From Nematopogon swammerdamellus (Eukaryota > Arthropoda > Insecta > Lepidoptera > Adelidae), in the NCBI GenBank assembly GCA_946902875.1, contig OX336345.1, positions 7,347,395-7,411,394 on the forward strand: 64,000 nucleotides of DNA. Direction: 5' to 3'. The notes beneath the pieces were generated by a model that had not been told where the DNA came from, did not search any database, and worked only from the letters and a program-made list of their open reading frames with translations. This document shows positions 1 to 9,839 of this stretch, in pieces; positions within the stretch are counted from its first letter, which is position 1, and the number at the start of each line of letters is the position of its first letter. A program made the position numbers and the translations under genes.

Positions 1-235
1 GAAAACCGCGCTGGCACGATTGCCCCCTTAGTCGTTTTCATATTTCAATAAAATTTCTAACTGCTCCATTGTCCGAACTTTCATGAAATATGCCTTATCG
101 GGTACCTATGCGAACTACTTCCATCAAGAACAGAGCCCTGTCGAAGATAAGTTGGAGGAGCACGTACGTAAGCCTTCCACTATTTTCAAATATCGACCTT
201 TTAAAATATTATTTTCAAATTCCTTATTTATCAGA

Positions 236-569
236 ATCGTACATACATACATACCACACGCGCTCTATCCCGACAATCAGGGTAAGCAGAGTAATCAGTG
301 TTGTGCTGCAACAACTATGGAAAATTGCAACACAACATTGACCACCACGTTTAGCAAAGTATTCGGACAAGATAACTATCAAGTAGCAAGTAAGGCACAA
401 AGACCCACCTGCTGCACGACTCGGTGAAAGGACCGTGCCAAGGTGAGAAGTGGCAAGCCTGTCGCCCTTTAGCACGGCATATCGTTCTTATCCCTTAGTC
501 GATTTTTACGACATGCACGGGGAGAGACGCAGTGGGCTGTTCTTTTTAAGTACCGACCTCACACAGTAC
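236..569 (-). repeat. Dispersed element X, near full length
   Basis: About 330-bp interspersed repeat, present at more than ten places in this window. Read in the sense used here (as at 9386-9725) it begins at a GTACCGTGTGGGGCCGGTAC-like end, carries the block 'tcgtaaaaggcgactaaggg', contains an inverted repeat GGTGTTGTGCTG / CAGCACAACACC near its 3' end, and finishes in a (TATG)n microsatellite, which appears here as (CATA)n at 236-256. No clear Pol III A or B box is seen, so it may be the 3' end of a non-LTR element or a non-autonomous derivative rather than a classic SINE. This copy abuts a tRNA-like sequence at its upstream end. Confidence 0.75.
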
Positions 570-650
570 CACATCACATCTGCCTGGCACGCAGAAGGTC
601 CCCGGTTCGTTCCCGGGCGGAAACACCAGTACTGTGTGAGGCCGGTACTT
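548..650. repeat. 22-bp inverted repeat around the tRNA-Val half
   Basis: The end of element X at 548-569 is repeated in opposite orientation at 629-650 with one mismatch. The 59 bases between are almost entirely the tRNA-Val fragment. This suggests a template-switching or inverted 5' insertion event. Confidence 0.7.
573..628 (+). pseudogene. 3' half of a tRNA-Val retrocopy with CCA
   Basis: Anticodon arm, variable loop, T arm and 3' acceptor strand of a tRNA. The anticodon stem is TCTGC/GCAGA (579-583/591-595), the T stem CCCGG/CCGGG with loop TTCGTTC (601-617), and the acceptor strand CGGAAAC (618-624) is followed by discriminator A and a genomic CCA (626-628). From memory of insect tRNA sequences, the T arm plus acceptor strand match tRNA-Val closely, although the present loop CTGGCAC would read as anticodon GGC. 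The 5' acceptor strand and most of the D arm are missing, so it is not functional. The encoded CCA implies a copy made from a mature tRNA. It lies between two inverted copies of the end of element X. Confidence 0.7.
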
Positions 651-2280
651 TATCAGAGTCACTGGCTTTATATTTATATTTGAAACTGATGATAAAACTG
701 GATTTTAGAATATTGTTTGCGGCCGCTGCACAACACTTCCTGGTGTATTCAATTGAAATCCAGAAACAAAATTATACGATTATTCTACTATTGTGATCCA
801 ATTATAAAGAGGAAACGTTATTTTTATTGAGCATAATGAGGAGCAAGCCGAATCTTAAGACTGATGGCTATAGACCGTTGACTTCTTGAGGTTATTATCT
901 ACTATACTATAGACCCATAGCAACAATGTTAGCCAGGGGATTAATTTATAACCGTATGAAAGCAGCCACGTTGAGAACCATGAGGTATAAATGCTGATAT
1001 TCATGTGTATCTATATCAGCATTAATGTTGTATTTAGACATCTTATTGATGTGTCTTTGGATGCGTTTCATACTTCAATCCGGTCATTATGAAAATGTGA
1101 ATTAAATCGTCTAGTATGTTTGGGATTTATTTTAAAGTATTTTCAAACATTGCATGGATAGTTTAAAGTTGCTATAATCATATTTAATTATTAAACATTT
1201 TGTACATACAAATTATTAATATTTTGTTTACTACTATCTACTATACTACGTTTTAGTACCAAAATTTGACAAAAGCTCTTTACACCTGATACACATAATT
1301 AATATGTCAGAATTCTCAGTTCAATTGTTAATCTTGCTATCAACCTGTCTTTTCGATATACTATAGGCGGTGTATGTATATTATGTGGTAGTCAATAAAA
1401 TACCTAAAACAAAATTTATTTTAAATAAAAAACCTGCGAATTTTCCGGCTCTTCTTCGTGGGTGAAATTGAACCGGATAGAACAAATTATGACAAGTTCG
1501 AGTGCAGTATAGCCTTTATCGCTCAATAAAAAATAAACAAAATAAATATTTATCAAAAACTCAACTACATACATACAAACAGAATAAAAACCAAATCTAA
1601 CTAAATGGGGTTCCAGCAAATTTTCACTGGAGTATTTAGAAAAATCTCGAACATTTCACAATCATTAAAAGTAAATTTTATATTTAACACTCATTCTAAC
1701 ATCAAATCAACGCTCGGCAGTCTAAAGTGGACTTTTAATTAACGACAACCGTACTACAGGGTATTTAACTGCTCTATATCAGGTCCGCTTGCAGGCTATC
1801 ATTAATAACCTCATACATGCTCTAACCATATTAAAATATATCTACATGACGACTCTTTCTTGTAAACGCTTTATAAAGCAAAGGCCGAACATTAGCGCAA
1901 TCATCATTTATTAATTATATGATTTTATATTTATTCGGATGTTAAAACGCTCTGGCGGTGGTCTTGTTGGGTCCATGCGTCAGTAGACTTACAAAACGAT
2001 AACAGTCAGTAGGTATTGGTTTCAAGAGTTGTTTTAAGAAAATAAATTTATAAACTCTTATTTCGCTGCATGGGCCTTAATATTTAAAAACATATATTGG
2101 AAAAATCTCAATCAAATTGCCTTATCAATACCTATAGACTGACAACATACTAGATTCATGAAAAAACAAATCTTTTTTGAACAAATTTATCTATGGCCTG
2201 TCTGCCGATAAAAAATCTGCGTATTTTGGCACTAGTTTCATCAAAATCAGTTCAGTAGATCCGGATTCCGGATGTAGGTA
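651..2280. other. AT-rich stretch, no gene seen
   Basis: No open frame with recognisable protein features. The end of the stretch, from about 2110, has wording typical of decayed lepidopteran retroelement tails ('tttcatcaaaatcagttcag' near 2237). Confidence 0.5.
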
Positions 2281-2689
2281 CATATATGCGTGCAAACAAG
2301 AGACGAACAGACAGATACCAGAGTGATCCCATAAGGGTTTTATCGCATTTTGCAATGAAACTAAAAATAAAATACAAAACGTCTACTGTTATGTATGTTA
2401 CATCTTTCCAAAGAATTTCCAAATCTTTCCAGCTAACAAATTATCTAAATTGTTCGCTCCCATCAATCAATTGGAGGCAGGCTAAAGTCACTTCAGAGCC
2501 GATATTTCCACTCAAGAAAATCACAACACTTTCAGTAAGTACCTCGCCATCCATCCCATCACTTTGATTAATTTCTGAACACTACGACAGATGCGCGGAT
2601 TACGACACCCTTAAAGATTCACATGTACGTATATACATGCTTATAGAATCGGACATATACATGTGAATGCATAGGGTTTAACCATACGG

Positions 2690-2766
2690 CATAAAAACCG
2701 GCCAAATTCGAGCGGGACTCGCGCACCGAGGTTTCCGTACCGCCACGTAATTGACCGGTTTTTAAC
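2690..2766 (+). repeat. Fragment of a GGTTCCGTA-type dispersed repeat
   Basis: Contains 'gagcgggactcgcgcaccga' and 'tttccgtacc', bounded by ACCGG motifs on both sides (2697 and 2755). A related, reverse-oriented end occurs at 14285-14330. Relatives of this sequence are very common in lepidopteran genomes; the class is uncertain. Confidence 0.55.
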
Positions 2767-2792
2767 AAAGAACGTTTAAAAACGCTTATTCT

Positions 2793-2965
2793 CAGTTATC
2801 TATTCTCTATTCTCTGTTCTATGTTATCTGTTCTCAGTTCTCTGTTCTCTGTTCTATGTTATCTGTTCTCTATTCTCTGTTCTCTGTTCTCTGTTCTCTG
2901 TTCTCTGTTCTCTGTTTTCTGTTATCTGTTCTCTGTTCTCTGATCTCTGTTCTCTGTTCTTGTTG
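2793..2965 (+). repeat. TTCTCTG microsatellite/minisatellite
   Basis: About 24 units of a 7-base repeat, mostly TTCTCTG with variants such as TTATCTG, TTCTATG and TTCTCAG. The variants recur in blocks, suggesting local duplication of multi-unit segments. Confidence 0.9.
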
Positions 2966-3061
2966 AGTTTGAGAGCTAAAATAAATATAGTTTAAACTTG
3001 ATAACTTTGTCAGAAAGGTTTGATACATAGAAGTAAGTAGAACCATCTCAGACTCACTATT

Positions 3062-3180
3062 CTCAAATCAAAACAAACGTGCAGTTCGCATAATAAAGTT
3101 TTATGGCTTAGTGAAGGGAATTTACCTTCACTAAGCCATAAAATTTCGTTGTGGGAGCTGCACGTTTGTTTTGATTTGAG
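3062..3180. repeat. Imperfect 56-bp hairpin
   Basis: Arms 3062-3117 and 3125-3180 with a 7-base loop. The outer about 23 bases (from 'ctcaaatcaaaacaaacgtg') and the inner about 19 bases ('ttttatggcttagtgaagg') pair perfectly, with a roughly 14-base mismatched internal loop between. Size and shape resemble a pre-miRNA-like fold, but nothing here proves transcription. Confidence 0.8.
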
Positions 3181-3544
3181 TATAGCTAGAATCATTTTTA
3201 TGAACCATCTCACACATGTCGTGTCTCCCCACTTTTAATGCCGACTCTACTTACACACACTCGAGCCCCTGCACAAACTGACAACTGTAGCACACGCGGG
3301 ACACAATGAGAATGACGAAGTGTCCCAGGATAACGCGGGTGCGTCCGATGACATCGCCGAAACAAGAGATATTTTATTCTCGTAGGGAGGGGTCGGTGAT
3401 GAGTACGGATGGAGATAACAGACTCTGCTCCACGCTTGCGGTAGAGTAGGCAAGTGACGTTGAAGCGATGTTAACTGTTTACGGTAAAATGTGTTTTACG
3501 ACGGTAAAATAAGGATTTAATGGATTCAATGCTTAGAAATACTG

Positions 3545-3735
3545 AAGCATGTATGTATGTGTGTATATATTCTTTATTGAACACCAATTTATATAAATTA
3601 GGCACAACATGCGAGCTTAATGCCGTGAGTCATTATATTCTAACTAACCTTTGGGATGTGGGAGAAGTATATGCAGGCGTACAAGAATCGTTTGTGGCAA
3701 TGTATTAAGCAGTAAAGCAATATGTTAAACTACAA
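3545..3735 (-). repeat. Non-LTR element 3' end, reverse strand
   Basis: Nearly the same about 190-bp sequence recurs at 37210-37400 in the same orientation: 'ttctttattgaacaccaatt', then 'ttaatgccgtga', then 'ctaactaacctttgggatgt'. Read on the minus strand it ends in a TATG-type microsatellite, as a LINE 3' UTR would. Related but divergent copies lie at 58012-58145, 54430-54535 and 31065-31260. Confidence 0.6.
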
Positions 3736-3800
3736 ACGAATACATAAATACTATAATACGCTATAATATGTATATATGTATATAATAGACTTACATTTTT

Positions 3801-4187
3801 GTCAGCCTCGATAGCTCAGTGGTGCAGACAGTCAACTGTCGCTATTGAATGTTAAGCAACGCTGGGTGCGGTCAGTACTTGGATGGGTGACCGCTGACCG
3901 TTGGAGGCTGACCGAGGTTCGGATTCCTCGTTAAACTGTAGGTCCCTTCCCTCCTAATCTTACTTGGTGGTAGGGTTTAACCCACCCGGGTTGGTACCAC
4001 CGCACTGAATGAAACGTCGGTCTAAACGGCTATGTAAATGGTTTGTGTTTTCCGACCAGTTCAGTGTAGCCGGCACTATCAAAGGGGGAAGCACTGACAT
4101 GGCACCTAGTTCACCCGGTGTAATGGGCTGACTTCACGGACGTTGTAGGTGATGTAGCCAACCGTGTCAGTTTCCATAAAAAAAAAA
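3801..4187 (+). mobile_element. SINE-A, full copy with mixed tRNA/5S head
   Basis: Full SINE of about 387 bp. It opens with GTCAGCCTC, then a tRNA A box (TAGCTCAGTGG, 3812-3822), a block very like the 5S rRNA internal promoter (3851-3894, including 'gtcagtacttggatgggtga'), GAGGCTGAC (3904-3912, complementary to the first 9 bases), and a B-box-like GGTTCGGATTCC (3916-3927). A core starting 'aactgtaggtcccttcc' and a tail ending 'tttccat' plus poly(A) follow. A 10-base direct repeat TTACATTTTT at 3791-3800 and 4201-4210 fits a target-site duplication, with 13 bases between the A run and its right copy. Confidence 0.85.
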
Positions 4188-4737
4188 TGGACGGCAAATT
4201 TTACATTTTTCTAATATTTCCGTATTACATATAACCCTTTACCTAAATCACTACAACACTAAACTCGTAAATTGTCGTGGCACGGACGACGGCGCGGCGT
4301 TGCTATCGGATTTTAGATCGTCGTTTATTAACCACACGTCTCGTTAATAACCCCAGTCAGCATTACGTAATGTTTGTTATTACGCATTTTCTATTAAAAC
4401 CCCTTTATTTTTCACGTTCCTTTCGGCCCACATGAAAATGTACACGAAAACTTGTTTCCCATGCATAACAAGTTTGTGAACCGTTATGTTATAGAATAAA
4501 GCTTCGAGAAATTTCAAGCGTTCTTTTATAGCTTTTAAATATAGAATCTTAGAGATGTTAGATCCCAAAGCTTTCGTTTTTATTAAAATCGTTTCTTTGA
4601 TTGGGTCAACCCACGGAATAAGGAGTAGGCCGAAAGGACCATGGAACGAATATACTATTGAAATTATACTGAAACCACGATTACCGTTTTACTTACGACA
4701 TTTTAGTCCGAATCTCGGAGGGTCGCTGTTGTCAAAA

Positions 4738-5020
4738 GGTTGAAAGTTTCCCAGCGAGAAATGGAGCGAGTTATGCTGGGAATATAGGTATGGTGCGTAA
4801 CGAGACAATCCGCCGACACACCAAAGTGGCAGTGGGCTGGACACGACCTAGAGACGACGACCGTTTAAGTAATCGTGTCTTACACTGGCTGCCGTGGACA
4901 GGAAAATGGAGTGTGGGAAGACCACCCGCCAGTTGGGACGACGACATCAAGAAGGTACGTCAGCGGAAAGCAGTGGTTCCGTACTGCTGAAGTCCGGGAG
5001 GAGTCGAGGAAATTTATATA
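4738..5020 (+). pseudogene. RTE-type LINE ORF2 C-terminal remnant
   Basis: Broken coding remnant of a non-LTR retrotransposon. Reading across frames gives RLKVSQREMERVMLGI (from 4737, ending in a TAG at 4785-4787), then VRNETIRRHTKVA (from 4792), then a segment with DDDRLSNRVLHWLPWTGK and VGRPPASWDDDIKKV (to about 4955), then a short WFRTAE-like end in another frame. This order is typical of the C-terminus of RTE-clade reverse transcriptases abundant in Lepidoptera. The in-frame stop and frameshifts make it inactive. Confidence 0.75.
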
Positions 5021-5785
5021 TACAGCATTAGACGCATACACGCTAAATGACTAAAAATAGTCTACACGCCCCTAGTTTAAATTAGGTAAGTCAATCCACA
5101 CTTGCCGGCGTGGCCACCACACCTCCTTTTCCCGTCTATCCTACTAAAATGGTCTGATGGTGAAACCTATTCAAAGAATATCACATCTTCGAAGGACGTT
5201 CTTCATTCAAACGATAGGCAATAAGTTCATAGAACAAAACACTAGAATCAAAGGACACAGTTAACTTTTTCTTTTATCATAAGAACTGTCACATGTCGCA
5301 GTCTCAGCAATGTGAATAGAGACCTTTCGCCACCTAATACTTGGTTTTATTATCTTCCAAATGTGTGAACGTGTTACAGCATCCTTGTTTTTATTAGGCG
5401 CCAGATGATGTTGGGGAAACGCCTGGCAGCCAAAGCGATCTGTTGAAAGGTTGAGTATATGCTATGAAACTGCTTTCGTTTTAAATCGTTCTGGACTTTC
5501 ATTCAAAGACAAACCTCGAGCCTCGCAATTGCTTCGTGCGTGAATTCAAAGAATTTTTATTTTTATATAAAATCTGACTTATTTGGTTGCATCACTACTA
5601 CACGTGACATAGGTCGGTCGAAGCAGCTATGTAAAAAGTTCCGACTACTACACTGACTTGATGGAAAACGCGAATAATTTTCATACAGTTTTTTATAGTA
5701 GTTAAATTGGGTATAAATAAAAATTGGCAATGCGTAAAATTTTCTTCGTCCATACAAATAATGCAATGCATGCACAAATTCGTTT
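5021..5785. other. No gene or clear repeat seen
   Basis: AT-rich sequence without a supported open frame. Short frames on the minus strand near 5563-5775 have no recognisable features. Confidence 0.4.
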
Positions 5786-5789
5786 CAAA

Positions 5790-5960
5790 TAGTCTTAGGT
5801 TGGACTCTTTATCTCAGGGTTCGTGGTTCGAATCCGGGCGATATGCACCAATGAGTTTTTTCTGACGGAAATAATTACGTGCATACCTACACCTGCGGCT
5901 TCACCGTTCAGAGCCAGTGTAAACTGCAGGTCCTTTTCCTTGCCCCTTATGGTCTTGAGA
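5790..5960 (+). mobile_element. SINE-B head and core fragment
   Basis: A tRNA-like B box GGTTCGAATCC (5826-5836) is followed by 'caccaatgagttttttctga', 'acgtgcatacctacacc', and the start of the SINE core ('aactgcaggtcc'). The same order is seen in the complete SINE-B at 54766-55500. The 3' part is missing and the sequence runs into a reversed LINE tail. Confidence 0.7.
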
Positions 5961-5996
5961 TTGTTATCCACGCGAGTATCCACGCTCACGAGAGCA

Positions 5997-6296
5997 TCAA
6001 GCTGGCATGGTAGCTACAAGGCGGACAAAACGGGCGTCATCAAATGTATTAACACGCCTTTTGAACATCTCCAGGTTATAGGAGCTAAAAAACACACTCA
6101 CCGGAAGACCGTTCCATATTTTCGCCATACGACACAGAACCGATTTCGAAAATCGATGTGTTCTCTGAAGTTGGATGTCAATAACATAATATGGATGATC
6201 CGAGCGATTTCGACGGATGTGGCGGAGACGATCAGGGGCAGGAGAGATAAGTGAAGCCAATTGATCGGAGCACCGGCCATGGTAGTAAGTACCCAT
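5997..6296 (-). pseudogene. LINE ORF2 C-terminal fragment (family of 22053)
   Basis: An open frame of about 99 codons encodes the extreme C-terminus of a non-LTR reverse transcriptase polyprotein: THRFSKSVLCRMAKIWNGLP, then YNLEMFKRRVN, then FVRLVA. It matches, nearly residue for residue, the end of the broken LINE at 22890-23090 (RTHRFSKSFLCRMAKIWNGL). The frame starts inside the protein, so this is a 5'-truncated insertion; its stop codon is intact. Probably inactive. Confidence 0.75.
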
Positions 6297-6304
6297 AAAA
6301 CAGG

Positions 6305-6967
6305 CTAAGGGAACCGATTGATCGCCTGTGGGCCCAACGTAACTTCATCTAATGTGTACACACTACACAGCTTATACATTTTGTAATGATTTTTCACCTG
6401 CTAGACGACTTGATGATTATTCTATCAGTTTGAATATTTTTAGTACACTTGTAAGCAAGTCGCTACGAATATCCTTTTGGGGAACGTTAACCTTCATCGC
6501 AATCTTCAAAGAAGTCTATAAAAAGAATCGTAATACGCAGGTCGCAATCCATGATTCCAAATGTGGCTCTCGATATAGAAATGAAAATAATAAAATAGCC
6601 AATCCAATATCGAGTCGGAAGACCGCTCTTGCTATAACTGACATAAATATGAGAGAAGTTTTTATTAGGGGTCGGCGAAACGACGTCTGTATCATTCGCT
6701 TTGCCTTTATATTGATCACGTTAAAATTCAACAGTTTTATTGAGGTTGTAAAAGAAGATGTAATTATATGACTCGGCGCGGTTGCACTTCACTGGACTTT
6801 CAACCGGCCAGATTATGGTCGGGTGAGGACGAACTTCTGTCTTGAGCAGTCATATTGACAGATTTATTGCAAATGTTATCTTCTTATATGGTAGAAGTTT
6901 TATACTTGCTCTACCGTCTTTGCCATTTCAATCTTTGCATTGCTTTCCATTCTAATATCTGACTGGA
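6305..6967. other. No gene seen
   Basis: A 139-codon plus-strand frame (6352-6771) overlaps a 71-codon minus-strand frame, but neither shows a domain, a signal peptide or splice-site support. Confidence 0.35.
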
Positions 6968-7401
6968 AAAAAATTAGTTCAAAAACTAAAACCCGACTAC
7001 TGAAAAATCACGCTCTAAAAAGTATGAAACAAGAAAATGTTCTCATCTGAAATTGTTATGTACAAACTATTCAATATTTTATCGTCTATTAAATAAACAA
7101 CTTACACGTAATATATTTTAATGTATTTAATAAATATTCATAGTGTTGTTCAGAGGATAGCCATGGTCGTATGCCACTTTGCCCTATAGTAGGTGGCATA
7201 CGACCACGGCTATCCTCTGAACAACACTATGAATATTTATTAAATACATTAAAATATATTACGTGTAAGTTGTTTATTTAATAGACGATAAAATATTGAA
7301 TAGTTTGTACATAACAATTTCAGATGAGAACATTTTCTTGTTTCATACTTTTAGAGCGTGATTTTTCAGTAGTCGGGTTTTAGTTTTTGAACTAATTTTT
7401 T
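6968..7401. repeat. Near-perfect 210-bp inverted repeat, 15-base loop
   Basis: Arms 6968-7177 and 7193-7401 are almost identical in inverted orientation (210 and 209 bases). The loop (7178-7192) is TTTGCCCTATAGTAG. The only differences noted by eye are an A/G change in the innermost part (CCATGG versus CCACGG) and a one-base length difference. RNA from either strand would fold into one long duplex. No terminal microsatellite, coding sequence or obvious target duplication was seen. Confidence 0.9.
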
Positions 7402-7529
7402 ATTTTAATTATTTTGGGGATATAACTTCGTGATAAAGTATTTGCAGAGCAGTTTTACATGTTTTGTTTGTTTAGGTTTTATTGTTTTATAATAACATGT
7501 GTACCATAGTCCATAAGGGCGAACTTGGT

Positions 7530-8648
7530 TCAGGAAGACGACAAACTTTCTCGAAGAAAGTAAGCAACTATGGGCGAGGCTGAAGGCCGAGCGGCGCTCA
7601 GGAAGAGGATAAACCATCTTTAAGAAAGTAAGTAACTGAGGGCGAGGCCGAAGGCCGAGCTGCGTTCGGGAAGACTATAAACCTTCTCGAAGAAAGTAAG
7701 TAACAAAGGACGAGGCCGAAGGCCGAGCTGCGTTCAGGAAGACGATAAACTTTCCCGAAGACAGTAAGTAACTATGGGCGAGGCCGAAGGCCGAGCTGCG
7801 TTCAGGAAGAGGATAAACCATCTTTAAGAAAGCTAGTAACTGAGGGCGAGGCCGAAGGCCGAGCTGCGTTCGAGAAGACTATAAACCTTCTCGAAGAAAG
7901 TGAGTAACCAAGGGCGAGGCCGAAGGCCGAGCTGCGTTCAGGAAGACGATAAACTTTCTCGAAGACAGTAAGTATCTATGGGCGAGGCCGAAGGCCGAGC
8001 TGCGTTCAGGAAGAGGATAAACCATCTTTAAGAAAGTAAGTAACTGAGGGCGAGGCCGAAGGCCGAGCTGCGTTCGGGAAGACTATAAATATTCTGGAAG
8101 AAAGTAAGTAACAAAGGGCGAGGCCGAACTCCGAGCTCCGTTCAGGAAGACGATAAACTTTTTCGAAGACAGTAAGTAACTATGGGCGAGGCCGAAGGCC
8201 GAGCTGCGTTCAGGAAGAGGATAAACCATCCTTAAGAAAGTAAGTAACTGAGGGCGAGGCCGAAGGCCGAGCTGCGTTCGGGTAGACTATAAACCTTCTC
8301 GAAGAAAGTAAGTAACAAAGGGCGAGGCCGAAGGCCGAGCTGCGTTCAGGAAGATGATAAACTTTCTCGAAGACAGTAAGTATATGGGAGAGGCCGAAGG
8401 CCGAGCTGCGTTCATGAAGAGGATAAACCATCTTTAAGAAAGTAATTAAAAAAGGGCGAGGCCGAAGGCCGAGCTGCGTTCGGGAATACTATAAACCTTC
8501 TCGTAGACAGTAAGTAACTAAGGGAGAGGCCGAAGGCCGAGCTGCGTTCGGGAAGACTATAAACCTTCTCGTAGACAGTAAGTAACTATGGACGAGGCCG
8601 AAGGGCGAGATGCGTTCAGGAAGAGGATAATCCTTTTCGAAATAAGTA
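7530..8648 (+). repeat. 68-bp minisatellite, forward arm with 3-unit order
   Basis: About 16 units of 68 bp centred on 'ggcgaggccgaaggccgagc'. Successive copies of the core lie at 7643, 7711, 7779, 7847 and 7915. Units alternate in a fixed cycle recognised by the bases before the core (ACTGAGG, ACAAAGG, ACTATGG), giving a 204-bp higher-order repeat over roughly four cycles before it decays after 8390. The core has a small self-complementary GGCC-GAA-GGCC. Confidence 0.95.
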
Positions 8649-8655
8649 GCTAAGA

Positions 8656-9315
8656 AGTTACTTTCTTCGAGAAGATTTATGGTCTTCCTGAACGCAGCTC
8701 GATCTTCTGACTCGCCCTCTGTTACTTACTTTCTTCGAAAAGGTTATCCTCTTCCTGAACGCAGCTCGGCCTTCGGCCTCGCCCTTTGTTACTTATTTTT
8801 TTAAAGATGGTTTATCCTCTTCCTGAACGCAGCTCGGCCTTCGGCCTAGCCCTTTGTTGCTTACTTTCTTAAAGATGGTTTATCCTCTTCCTGAACGCAG
8901 CTCGGCATTCGGCCTCGCCCATAGTTACTTACTGTCTTCAAAAATGTTTATCCTCTTCCTGAACGCAGCTCGGCCTTCGGCCTCGCCTGTTGTTACTTAG
9001 TTTCTTCGAGAATGTTTAGGCTTCCCGAACGCAGCTCGGCCTTCGGCGTCGCCCTTGGTTACTTACTTTCTTAAAGATGGTTTATCCTCTTCCTGAACGC
9101 AGATCGGCCTTCCGCCTCGCCCATAGTTACTTACTGTCTTCGAGAAAGTTTATCGTCTTCCCGAACGCAGCTGGGCCTTCGGCCTCGCCCTCAGTTACTT
9201 ACTGTCTTTAAGAAGGTTTATCTTCTTCCTGAACGCAGCTCGGCCTTCTGCCTCGCCCTTAGTTACTTATTTTCTTTGATTAGGTTTATCGTCTTCCTGA
9301 ACGCAACTCATTTAC
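8656..9315 (-). repeat. 68-bp minisatellite, reverse arm
   Basis: About 9-10 units of the same 68-bp repeat in the opposite orientation ('gcagctcggccttcggcctc' repeated). The two arms meet head to head at about 8650 with a few divergent bases between, forming a giant imperfect palindrome of about 1.8 kb. Confidence 0.95.
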
Positions 9316-9385
9316 AAACTTTCGCGTTTATAATATTAAGATGGTTTAAGTAGGATGTATTTGGGTAGGTTTGGAATGAGGCCGA

Positions 9386-9727
9386 GTACCGTGTGGGGCC
9401 GGTACTTAAAAAGAATATCCACACTGCATCTCTCCCCATACATGTCGTAAAAGGCGACTAAGGGATAAGGACAAGATGCCGTGCTAAAGGGCGACAGGTT
9501 CGCCACCTCTCACCTTGGCACGGTACTTCCACCGAGTTATGCAGCAGGTGGGTCTTCGTGCCATACTTGCTGCGTGATCGATTTAATCTTGTTCGAATAC
9601 TTTGCGAAACGTGGTGGTCGGTGTTGTGCTGTAATTGAAAAGAGTTCTTGCAGCATAACACCGATTACTCTGCTTACCCCGATTGTCGGGATTCAGCGTG
9701 TGTGATATGTATGTATATATGTATGGA
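9386..9727 (+). repeat. Element X, full copy
   Basis: The best reference copy of X in the window. It runs from GTACCGTGTGGGGCCGGTAC to a TATG-rich end (9708-9724), with the internal hairpin GGTGTTGTGCTG ... CAGCATAACACC at 9620-9664. Confidence 0.8.
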
Positions 9728-9839
9728 ATGAGGCCTGATTTTATTTATTTTATTTAGAAAATATTCCCAATTATCGGGTGCATGCAAGCAAATTCGAAAG
9801 CAATAGCTAACAATATATATATTTTTGAAATGTGCTAAT

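Noticed and set aside
5823..6254. 143-codon plus-strand frame
   Set aside because: It is the antisense of a SINE-B fragment joined to a reversed LINE C-terminus.
7530..9315. Possible CRISPR-like array
   Set aside because: Units are 68 bp with no unique spacers, the array reverses strand, and the context is an animal genome.
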